Source: Malurus cyaneus samueli (Eukaryota; Chordata; Aves; Passeriformes; Maluridae). From it: DNA of 64,000 bases. The notes beneath the pieces are model-generated. The model was given only the letters and a program-made list of their open reading frames with translations, made no database searches and was not told where the DNA came from. Where the stretch lies: NCBI GenBank assembly GCA_009741485.1, contig CM019215.1:76634512-76698511 (forward strand), written 5' to 3'. Positions 1-11,170 of this stretch are shown in pieces. How positions within the stretch are numbered: the stretch's first letter is position 1; every line of letters begins with the position of its first letter. Made by a program: the position numbers and the translations under genes.

Positions 1-1673
1 TGATTAGTTAGTAGGTTTAGTTTTGCATTTTATGATGTATGTCTTTAGTTGGTGGTTATAGATTAGCATGGTGTCGTCCACGATTTACAGATTTTCTGTA
101 TAAATTGCATCATTCTTTTCAATAATGTTGCATACAGAGCTGCAGTTCCCTTCAAACAAGGAGCAGAAGTCTGTGATGAAACAGCATAATAAGGACAATT
201 AGATTTAAATGCTGCCCAATATCCTTGGAGAATATCCATTGGTTGTTGAAGCATGCATATAGCAAAAAGAGTGAGCTATTCATATTATATTAAGGAGCTG
301 GCAACCAGTTTGATTAGCTGATATTCACAACAAACTTCTGTTGGAAATAGGAGCTTTCTTGCCCTAAGTGTGAGGAATTTGATGAGGCTGGCTTGGGGTT
401 TAACACATTCTGGTATTGCACCACGTATTGGTTCAATTAATATTTATATGAATTGAAGAATGCAAGCCAAATTTGTATAATGATAAATTCTATTAAGAAG
501 GAAATAACTTTGAAAATTAAGGTACTTTCTCATCAAACTTTTAGATCCTTACATTTTTGAGGGAATGCTACCCTCAGCATTTGGAGAAGGTTCCTTAATG
601 CTGACATTTCCTGTCAAGATTTTTTAAATCAGTTTGTAAATATTAATACTCCATAAAATTAAATTGGAGGAAGAAATTTTAAATGTATAAAAGATACCCA
701 CGTTAGTCGCAGACTTATCAGAAGCTCTAAAAATAGGGCAGCAAGGTGTGTTCCTATGGGAGCAGTGTAGAGCCTTAGATGTCACTTGAGATGCCCACAC
801 AAATCATGACTTGACCTCTACAAATCAGATGCCTGCCTTCCTTTTCATAGCCATAATTGTCATTTTGTAGTTAACTTCATGCTTAACCTCTGGTATATCC
901 TGTCACTTCTTTTGCTGGGAAGGTGGAATGTAAATTTTGAAATGTGAATCAGCATAATGGAAAGTTGCTCAAAGTATTTCACTTATACTCTGCAATTGCA
1001 TTCTGAGAGTTTTACTGACCTTGGGGAATGTGGGTGAAAAATCATTTCCACAGAAATTGAACATGTATTTTCTAGGAACCCGTAGATAAACCTTATGAGC
1101 CTTTGAGAACTTATTAGATGGGCACAGCTTTCTCATTTTTGAGCTTTATCATCTAGCTGAAGCACTTTGAAGTAGTTTTACAGATTTGTGTGGCAGAGAA
1201 AAGTCAATTATTGCCTTGAATTTATTAGCAGTTAGAAACTGATACATTGCCAGATAAATTAGGAGACCCCAAATAAGTAACACTTCATTGCAAAGCCAGA
1301 AATGCTCAGCAAATACATGTCTAAATTTGTTTCATTACTTTACATTGTTTTTTACATTCTTGTGTCCAATTTATGAAGATTAAAAAGTAGATTAACTAAA
1401 TGCAGCCAAAATATACATTGTTGGGGGGGGGACCTACTCAGTTTTCTATAAGCATCAGAATATGCTTTTAATATCTTGATAAATATATGTTGCAGAATGG
1501 ATAAACTGATGAACAGGGTCGTAGGACACACTTGCATGGTTCACTGATGCTAAAATTATCTTCAGACAAGCTGTTAAATCTGCACTAAACAGAACATTGC
1601 AGTTCTGCACAGATCTACTACTTTGTGATGCAGAGCCCAGTCTTCTGCCCCCTTCCTTCACTGGACCTGTGTA
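1..1673. other. Gene-free AT-rich flank
   Basis: No reading frame resembles a known protein and no repeat family is recognised. The only low-complexity feature is a short G run near 1422-1429. The far left may be gene desert downstream of CDH9, but whether 1-8823 is truly contiguous with the rest depends on the questionable join near 9482-9506. Confidence 0.5.
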
Positions 1674-2793
1674 CTGGGTTTGTGTGGTCAGGCTGGGGTA
1701 GCAGAGGGGCTGCAGGGGTGGCTTCTGTGACAAGATGCTGGAATCTTCCCCTGCCTGACAGGGATGATGCCAGCCTGCCCCGGGATGGACCCACCATGGG
1801 CCAAGGCCGTGCTTGGCAGCAGCAGTGGTGGCAATGCTGGGTAGCACACTTCAGAATAGGACAAAAAATGGGCAGCTGAGACCAGAGGAGAGAAAATATG
1901 AAATAAGTACAACTCTGCATACATCAAGGGCAGTGGAGGAGGAGAGACAGGGGGTGTTCCAGGTGCTGGAGCTGAGATTCTCCTGCAGCCCCTGGAGCAG
2001 CCTGCAATGAAGCAGCTGTGCTCCTGCTGCCCAGGGAGGTCCATGGGGGAGCAGAGATCCACCTGCAGTGGAAGACTCCAGGTCAGAACAGGTGGATGCT
2101 CAAAGAAGGCTGTGACCGTGTGTGAAGCTGTGCTAGAGCAGGCTTCTGGTGGGATCTAAGGACCCACGGAGGGAGGAGCTCATGTAAAAGCAGGTTTTCC
2201 AGCAGGATCTGATCCTGTGGGAGACCCAGATTGGAGCAGGCTGTGCCTGAAGACTGCACCCTTGGCAGGGACCAACGCTGTTGGAGTTCGTGAAGATCTG
2301 TAGCCCGTGGGAAGGACTCACTTGGGAGAATTTAATGGAATAATGTCTCCTATGGGAGGTACCCCATGCTGGAACAGGGGAAGAGTATGAGAAGCCCTCG
2401 CCCTCCCTAGGCAGGAAGGAGTGACAGAGACAATGAATGATGATGCACTGACCAAACCCCCAATCCCACAACCCACTGTGCCTCTGCTGGAGAGGAGGTA
2501 GAGAATCAAGGAATGTAGTTAAATCTGGGAAGAAAGGAGGTATGACTAGTAGATATTTTAATAATGTTTTTTAAGTCTCATTACCTTACTCTGATTTGAT
2601 TGGTAATAAATTTGATTAATGTCCCCAAACCAAGTCAGTTTTGCCCATGATAATAATTGGTGAGTGATCTTGCCCTGTTCTTATCTTGACCCATAAGGTC
2701 TTTTGTTATGCTTTTTCTTCCCTGTCTAGATGTGGAGGAGAGTGATAGAACAGTGTTGGTGTACATCTTGTGTCCAGCCAGGATTGACAAGCT
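1674..2793 (+). mobile_element. Solo LTR of an avian endogenous retrovirus, family 1
   Basis: A GC-rich block in an AT-rich setting, matching from memory a repeat common in bird genomes. It has a 5' part with GGGTTTGTGTGG and GGGGTGGCTTCTGTGA, then a run of degenerate subunits of the type GGAGCAGG...CTGTGACC or CCCGTGGGA (about 2000-2400). A 3' part has GAGGTAGAGAAT, an AATAAA at 2605-2610, GGTGAGTGATCT, GGAGAGTGATAGA and GTGTCCAGCCAGG near the end. No gag, pol or env frame adjoins it, so it reads as a solo LTR, plus orientation judged by the AATAAA. A second copy lies on the other strand at 23395-24290. Edges are approximate and I did not identify a target-site duplication. The family name is not assigned. 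Confidence 0.7.
2605..2610 (+). promoter_or_regulatory. AATAAA polyadenylation signal inside the LTR
   Basis: A canonical AATAAA in the 3' third of the LTR at 1674-2793, in the context TTGGTAATAAATTTG. It is where an R-region signal would be expected and it is the main basis for orienting the element plus. Confidence 0.5.
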
Positions 2794-5257
2794 TCACAAA
2801 GCTGAAAATTGTATGGCGCTAGTGCTTAAAGTCCCAAAATAATATCAGTTAAATTTTTAATTTATACATATATTAAAAGAATAATCCTCTGAATAATGTA
2901 AAAAAAACCCTCTTGTATCAACAACATGGGACTTCTTTCATCAAGAGACTCCTCATTTAAAGGGTGGGAACAAGTTTGGTTTGATAACCAGCTTGTTCTC
3001 ACTTTTAAAGTCTCAGTTTCCTAATTAGCAGTGCACAGCGTGCTTCCATATGCAGTGACTGAGACAAACAAGGGCCTCCTCATCCACTAAACAGTATCTG
3101 TACTTTGTATTTCTTCTCTATTGCAGTATTTGAAATTTATTTCATGTTATTAGGCATGAAATATTAATTCCTTAATTTTTTTTCTAAATGACATTTTCCA
3201 TTCTGGTTCATTATCTTCCCTATGAAATCGAAATCAACAATTTCTACTCAGTAATTTCACAGAGTGAGAAAATATTGGCTTCTTCTAAGTCAGGAGGGTA
3301 TTCTATTTAAATTTTGAGAAGTCAAGGGCAGTTTTAGTTTAAATGTAAGACAGATAATATGAAGTAGTTCTTTATAGGTGGAAAAGTATAATCAAATATA
3401 AAACAAACAGAACCCAGATTGATGGTATATTACAGTGCCGGATGTTGCTGGGAAATGAGAAGGTGCAACTACAGAGCAGCTCCAGCTATTTAAACAGATA
3501 AATTCCAGATTTACTGACAGTATTGTCAGTTGGATCTGACTATGGGTTCCTTCATTAATATGTGTCCTTGGAAATGAAACCTTCTACAGTACTCTGATAA
3601 TAGCTGTTGGCTCAACTTGTACTTTGCATGCTTAGGGAACATATAATTGTATTGCAAAACCCTGCATCTTCACATTTTCATTGTATGGTGTTTGTTTCTT
3701 TGGTGAATTTCATGTGGTATTTTTTGGACAGAAAATGAAAACAAGGAATCACAGTTGAGGTATAACTGAAAAGGACTGGATTCTATAGTTAATTAACATT
3801 TAAAACATACACAAATTTAGATTTTTTTAAATGGCAAATATTTTTTAATCCTTGTGCTTAAATAGTGGAATGAGAATTAACTATTTCAATCCTTTCCACT
3901 TGTGTTTCCTGACATGTCCTAGAATTCCCTTAGAGAGTCACAAGCCTTGCTTGTGATCCACAGTTCATCCATTAATAGACACAAAAATGCTGCTCTTTGT
4001 TAAAATACATGTTTTATGAAATTATCAGTGTTAAAACTGTAAAATTTATAAAACTTGTCTTCCTTACACACTTTAACCTGCAAAACCATATTTGTATAAA
4101 CATTACAGCTAGAATCAGAGGTCTCAGAAAAAAATAACCAGAAAGTATTCAGATACACTTCTTGCAAGTTGTCTTTGTAGGTCAAACAAGGGGAGAGATC
4201 ATAAGCCCTGAAACAGATGAAGGCATATGAATGAGAGGCTAAGTGTGAGTTTAGTGTTGTAATTAAAAGCATTCAAAGATTCTTGCTTTATTAGCCATGA
4301 GAAAACAGTTTGAAAATTGTTCTTGGCTTTGTGTTCATCAGAAAGCTGAAGAGAAGCATGAGATTTAGGTTGCATGTCAGCATATTATCTGTTTTTTGCC
4401 TCTTTTCCTTTTTTATTTCTTACTCATGAAAGCTTGCCAAGGATGTGCAGTACTGTTTCCACTTACTCTTGTGTTTTCAGTAGGCAAGAATTCAAATTTA
4501 AACAAAAGTAAGCACAGAGTAAATGGAAAATCACATATAATACCCGAGTGAGAAAGCACTGAGTGCCTCTATATCATGCCATAAAAATTACCTAAGAGCA
4601 CATCAGCTGTAGTGCTCAGAAAGACTAGCTTACACATTTAAAATTGTCACACTTATTTAAAGATGACAATTATGCAGCTGTCTACAGAACATAACTTGTG
4701 GATCAACCTTTTATGATTTTACTGTTCTATTCTTCCAACTATAATAAACCACAGTACAGTAAATTAGAGTTCTTTTTAATGGAAGAAATGAAGGGTTGGA
4801 AGAGAAAAAAAATTGTAGAGCCTTATATAAAGAAGGAGTTTACTTTTAGGTTTCCCAAGATGCCTTTGCATGTAAAGAGTTTCGGTGATGGACAGATCTT
4901 GTTCTGATATGCAGGAGAATACAACATTTTTATGAGTGAAATTAAAGTTGCAAGATTTCCCACCCTGTCTCTCATAATTTTCTGTGCATTTTTACACACA
5001 GTGCAAGGAAATACTGTAAAATGTCTTAAACACATCAGTCACAATTTGCTCATGTTGAAGATAGATTCTTTCCAACTCTGTGAGAATTTTGTTGCAACAT
5101 ATATATAAAATATGCAGACTGCAACCTTGTTAGTGATACACACTGATGATATAAACATTCTGTTTTGTATGTGAGAGTGAAATAAAGTGAAGTTTGTTAG
5201 TTACATTGGTAACTAACCCAAGAAAGCAAGATGTTCAGAGTTGTCAAGCTGTCAAGA
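2794..5257. other. Intergenic, nothing recognised
   Basis: AT-rich sequence without a supportable gene, RNA gene or repeat family. The open frames present are short and resemble no known protein. Confidence 0.5.
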
Positions 5258-5550
5258 GAATGGAGTCAGTCTCTTCTTGGTGGTGGTAAGGATAAGATGC
5301 AGTGGGCAGAAACTGATCACAGGAAGTTCCACGCAATTATGAGGAAGAACATCTTCACTTGTGTGCAAACAAGCACTGGAACAGGTTGCCCAGAGAGGTT
5401 GTGGAGTCTCTCTCACTGGAGTTATTCAAGAACCATCTGAACTCAATCCTGCACCATGTGATCTGGGATGGCCCTGCTGAAGTGGGGAGACTGGGCCAGA
5501 CGACCCACTGTGATCCCTTCCAACCATTCTGTGATTCAGATTCTGTGGTA
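5258..5550 (+). mobile_element. CR1 LINE 3' end, 5'-truncated
   Basis: Contains the typical CR1 3' region in order: CACAGGAAGTTCCA, GAGGAAGAAC, CACTGGAACAGGTTGCCCAG, GAGGTTGTGGAGTCTC, a GGCCAGACGA segment and the end GATCCCTTCCAACCATTCTG. This is the end of the reverse-transcriptase frame plus 3' UTR of a CR1 retrotransposon, truncated at its 5' end as most copies are. No coding capacity remains. Confidence 0.9.
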
Positions 5551-5607
5551 GATGAGGATCAGAAATAGGATAAAGTCTCAGGCAACACTAGATTATATTG
5601 AAAAAAA

Positions 5608-5747
5608 ATTGTGGTTTCTCTGTGGAGATACTGAAAACCTGCTTGGACAAAGACCTGGACAACCTGTAGCTGATCCTGCTTGAGCAGGGTTTGACTAGGT
5701 CACCTTAATAATTCCCTTCCACCCTAAATGGTTCTGTGATTTTGTGA
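5608..5747 (+). mobile_element. CR1 LINE 3' fragment
   Basis: A second, more diverged CR1 tail in the same orientation: GAAAACCTGCTTGGACAA, TGATCCTGCTTGAGCAGGG, TTGACTAGGTCACC and TTCCCTTCCACCC...GGTTCTGTGATTTTGTG. It lies 60 bp after the preceding tail, so it is either an independent insertion or a duplicated tail. Confidence 0.8.
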
Positions 5748-8700
5748 AAATAAATGCAAATATGTATTATTTTATAAAATTTTATATAAAATACAATATT
5801 GATTATACAGTAATAGCTGCAAGCAATCCTTAAAAAAAATAAATAAATAAAAAAAAAAACCTTGCCAGGAATAATTGAGACAAAATTGTTAAACCATATG
5901 AAACAACCACGTGCAGCAAAGATATTCTAAAAAATGCCCTTTCTCTTTCTTGTAGTGTGCTACTAGATTTTTGTTATTAGGAATTTGTAGCCATTCATTT
6001 TGTTTCATTACAACATTTGTATCCTTTCAGTATAACTTGCATAGTCTATTTCAGACTGTGCTGTGGGACAGAACCTTTCCACGAAGTTACCAAACAATCC
6101 ATGTACACAGTTACAAATGATTGATCAGACTGATGTTTCCAATTATCATTTCTGATTACATATTTTTCTTGCAGAGCCTTATTGATCTTTTGTCTCTTGA
6201 CACTTGCATACTCTACCTTTAGAACTACACCTCTTTTCTCTTTTTCTTTTTTTTTCTTTTTTTTTTTTTTTTTTTTTTTTCTTCCCTCACAGATTTTCTA
6301 TCAGGACAAATAAGAAAATGGATAGTGGGAAAGATTAAGTTATTGATGTTTTCACTTCATTGTGAGTCCTCTGACTCACAAGCTGAATCACAAAACAGTA
6401 TGTGATTCAGAGCAAGATTAACCTTTTGGGATTTTGTACTATGTTTTCAAAATACCTATTTTGTACTATGTTTTGAAAAAAAGTATTTTTTTAATTAAGA
6501 TAAATCTCACAAAGGTGGTCTATAGATGCACAGTTGAATACTCTCAAGAGGAACTTCCTCTATGCAGTTTCCATTTGCTTCTGAGCAAATACAAACACCG
6601 CATTTTTGGCAAAAAGTGAATTCCAGGTGCAGTTCTATAAAGTTAATTAGGGGAGAATTCATTCAAGAACAACAAATTTTGGATGCCTGGTGGATGACCG
6701 GTTTATGTTTACCTGATGACTGATAAGAGAAGGATGGGAAATGTATTTCTGGCAGGAAGAAAATGCAGGTTGCAAACATTTAATAGAGCATTTTTTTAAT
6801 TATTAGAGTGAGAAGGGTGTGTAGAAATGAATTCCTGCCTAACAAGTCCTGCATGGTGCCAGGCAAAATTGTCCTGTTGGCAGAACTAAAGTAGGGCATA
6901 TATTATTATTGATTATTGATGGGATAGGATGATCAAACTTTCATTTTATATGATAAAACAAAATTAAAGACTTATAACCGTGACTTGTAAATATTCAAGG
7001 TATTTTTGTTTAGTTTATTTTTCAATAAAAAACTGGCATTACATGTGAAAAGAGGGGAGAAACTGTGTAGTCCTAATTGTGATGTTAAACGAGTCTACAT
7101 GTGTAAGTCAATTTTGAAGTTGTGTACTTATTGCAAATAGTGTCATGTTTTTATTGTGATAATTTGGCTCTACATAGCTAAGAGAGAAAGGATCTGAGTG
7201 CTTTTCACCCCATAATTGTCCCCATTACTTTTTTTTTTTCCTTTCTGTTCTTGAGAGTTGTTTTCATGTGGAGTGAAACTACTGTTTTCATGAAACAACA
7301 TTGTACTTTTAATAACAGTCATTTAGACAGATTCATACTTCTTGCTGTGCACAAATGGCTCAGCAATGTCACTTCAGGACAGCGCATACCAAGGGCTGTG
7401 TGGAATCACATCATCCTTTATGGAGCAGAAAAAGCTTTATGGATTCAAACATCTACTGCACTGTAGGGATTTGTTTAGTGTCTCATCAGCACCATTAGTC
7501 AATTCACAGAGAAGAGGTAGAGCCCGGGTCCAGTATCCTGCTGGCACATAATTTTGGAATTACTGGGCAAACTGAGAAAAGATTATTTGTGCAATGGTGT
7601 CATTTATTGAAACTAAGGCTGGAAGAGTCTCCTTCCAGGACAACTTCATTGATGAGTACAATTTAGCCTAAAGAAGGGGGATTTGATGACTTGAAGAAAG
7701 AAACAATGATTTTAAGCGGAGAATTTGTCCAGGTAATGAGGTCAATATTAAAGTATGTTCTAAGATCCTAAACTGCCATGCATTTCACTCATATCATGTT
7801 TAGAAGGGCTTAGCTAAGGCTGGCTCCCCATTTGAATCAGGGGTTCAAATCCTGACACAATGGGAGAAAACAGATTTCTCAAATATCAATATAGAAGTGA
7901 AAACTAAACTGAAGAGAAAAATACAAATATATTTTGAACTTTTACAAAGGGAGTTAGCATATCCTTAGGTTAAAGAGAGATATGTGGTTATTTTGGAGTG
8001 TCTCTGCAGTCTGTTTTTCAAAGATCCATTGTATTAATAACAAAAACGTTCATCTAAAATTCCTTGTAAAGCTCATTGTTCTCAAGATCAGATTATATCA
8101 TAGCTTTTTGAAACAGAGTGTCTAGAAATGCATGAATGTTTTTAATGTCAGGGTGCATGCTCAGGTTGCTTTCATACTGTGGAAGGATAAAAGTAAATGT
8201 GTAAACCCCCATGTTCTTCTTAAAAACTGCTGCCTTCTATGTTCACCAGGTGTAGCAAGCCCTGCACTGTGTTACGGTACAATGCCAAAATCACTTTACT
8301 GAGATATACAGGAGTGGAAACATAAATAATATTGGATGATAGTGTGCAATATTGAATAATTTGGTGACAATTTTAAGCATAGAAGAAATTATGAAGTATA
8401 TCTAAAAAAATTCACTCAGATGGACTTTCTGCTTTTGCCACTCACAATATTCCTTTACCACTCTCTGGATGAGTTTCTAATGATTTAATAGGTAGATTGG
8501 ATTTCATCTGTTGCCTCCTGAAGTAGGTTGGTCCTTACCAGGTGTGCTTCTTGAAAAGTCAATGGAATTTGAAAGCCTCATAGCAAAGCAAAACAAGTTT
8601 TTTTGGTTTCTTCTTTCATTTACAAACAACATTAGCAAGGAACTTATAAATATTCTGACAGGAAACTCTCTTCTTAGCTAAGAAATATTCATGGTCAATA

Positions 8701-8823
8701 TTCATAAGGCAGTAAGATGTCACTGCAACATGCAGTAATGAGGATGAGGAAAGACAAGTGAAGGTGTATTTGGTTAAGCTAAATACGAAAAACGAATATG
8801 TTGTGTGCCCAGATAGTTTGAGA
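5748..8823. other. Intergenic, simple repeats only
   Basis: Holds a pyrimidine/T tract at about 6237-6281, a 27-bp tandem duplication at about 6431-6477 (unit starting ATTTTGTACTATG) and otherwise unremarkable AT-rich sequence. No gene is supported. Confidence 0.5.
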
Positions 8824-9481
8824 CATCCTTAATTATATAAAGAACTTGATCAAGCAAGATGCCACCTTTTATTTCGTTGTTGCCACCTAGACCAATTTTC
8901 TGTTCTATAGTCTTATTAAGGATAATGTAATAAAATGCTGCTTCTGACCAAAACCCAGGACCTTTGCCCCTCACATGCCCTGCATCTCATCTGAAGGCCA
9001 CAGTACCCAAGACAGCTTCACCAGATTAAACCTTTAATTTACACAAACCAATCAATGTAGCTACATTAATTTATATTTACAGTAAATTATATAATTTACT
9101 AAAAATAAATACACTGCTATTTAGGGAGAAAGAGCTTCTCATGTTAGGATTACAAAATTAATTTTGCAGGTTAAACTGTGCAAATAACTGATTTTGTTGA
9201 TATGTCTGCTGCATCAAAAATTATGAAAAAAAAAATTTTTTTCTGAAAAAAAAAAAAAAAAAATCTGTTTATTACATTCACCTATCCCTTCAGTGAGCCT
9301 GGCATAACTCAAGGGATGAGCTTTGTCCCAGACTCAAATCTCAGGCTTTAGAAGGAAGTCAAACAAATCAAGTCCATAATCTTCACTTCTTTTTTGTGAT
9401 TTTTAGGTTTAGTACTGTTATGTTGCTCCACAGTATTCCCATTAAAATTGCCACAAATACATGACTGCATCACAGATATGC
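8824..9481 (+). repeat. Direct repeat A, copy 1
   Basis: This segment, starting CATCCTTAATTATATAAAG, reappears in the same orientation at 13990-14672, including the phrase GACCAAAACCCAGGACC and the A-rich stretch. Copy 1 ends at a 25-N gap. The two copies differ by small insertions, deletions and homopolymer lengths; copy 2 has an extra CpG-rich insertion near 14380. This is what two unmerged contig ends covering the same locus would look like. Confidence 0.85.
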
Positions 9482-9506
9482 NNNNNNNNNNNNNNNNNNN
9501 NNNNNN
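9482..9506. other. Assembly gap (25 N)
   Basis: 25 consecutive Ns. It sits exactly between direct repeat copy A and the left arm of the inverted repeat, so the join across it is suspect. Confidence 0.98.
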
Positions 9507-9540
9507 CACAATCTCAGATTTCAGCCTTTTACGCCAAACA

Positions 9541-11127
9541 ACTTAAATATTTTTAAAAGCAATTATACAATGTGATTTTCAATATTCTTCTGCATGGAGA
9601 CACAAAAGGCACACAATTACAAAATGTTCCGAGGTTACACTGCAGTTTCCTCTAAGAGAGCTTCAGCTTTTCAGATATTTGTTCTTAGGGGAAAATGAGA
9701 AAGAATGATCTGTTTTTTCTTGTAGTTTTTATTTAGTTTCCTAAGCCCGGGTGGTTAATAGAGACACCATTTTTGTCTTCATTAAGTTTAATTCCAATCT
9801 CACGGTCTATACCATACTCACTTAAATACTGTATATCTTTAAGGAAAATGCTAGCAGTGAAAATAGATAAAAAATCATTGTCCCTGAATTATTGTCAGTT
9901 CCTTTAGCGTGCTATTTATAAGATTTTATGAACTTCAAAGTGTGAAGGCCAGAGGAAAAGGTGAAAATGTTTTAACAATTCAGTAAACTATTAGCAGTAG
10001 TCCTCACAATTCATAATATTTTAGAGAAGAAATATTTAGATATATGGGATGGTAAGCAGTTCCTTTAAATGAGTTGAAGGACCATTTGTTGGTTTAATTT
10101 TGTATATGGAAATTCCTTGTATATTTTAGATACAAACCCATTTCTGGTTTATAGTGAAGTGATGAAGACTGTGAATACGTTCATGTATAGTTTTGTTTAT
10201 GAGCTTATTCTGCATATACTGATAGCTTTGCCTTAAGATGCATGTAGGCAGTACTAGCAATATTGCCTTTTTGCTGATTAATGAAATAACTATCATAAAT
10301 TAAAAAAAAAAAAAAAAAATGTCAAGCCTGGAATATTTTATTTAAGGAGTGTCATCCAGTCATTTGCTTATTCTGTCCCTCAACAGCTTGGAAAAGTTTT
10401 TAAAGTGTCTCTCTTATAATTTAATATATTTTTTAGGTTATTGAAGAAAACAATGTGGATGTGGAGTATTCCTAACATGATTTAAAAATATGCTTATCAT
10501 TTGTTAATTACAGTCAGAATTACAGGCAAAAAATAAACCAATATATTTTTAACTGTGTAACTTTCATTCTTATGTCGACTTTCCTTATGAGACACATCCC
10601 AGCCTAGATTCAAGACAATTTTTTTCAAGATCTCCCATTCTTAATTACATTTTTTGAGAGTTTTACAAAAGGCAATGTCATACTTTCCCCACTGTAAGTG
10701 TTTAGGGACTATAAGTAAAGAATATATATCTAAGCCTTTCCCACATTTCACCCAATCTGTTTGAAGAGCTGTGGAGATACCTGACAGCTGATAAACCTTG
10801 CTTTTGGGAATGTTTTAGCTTGTAATAGGGACTGTGCCACTTGATGGAAAACTTGAAGAATGACAGGTATTTTTTCTGCCTTGTCCCCAGATTCCTGGTT
10901 ACCATTTTTCAAATATATCAGTGAGGGAAGCAGGATATCATACAAGGATATAAAACCCTAAGTGAATATATTATACTGCTTCTAATAAAGCACTGTGGAA
11001 GGTGATAGTCTCATGCAAACTATCCCATTACTTCAGAGAACTGACCTTAAGGAAGAGCTGTAGTTATCTGCCAAAGTAAAAGATAAAAATGCTAGTATTT
11101 GTCTTGTGGCAGATGGAAACTTCTATC

Positions 11128-11170
<43 letters not shown>

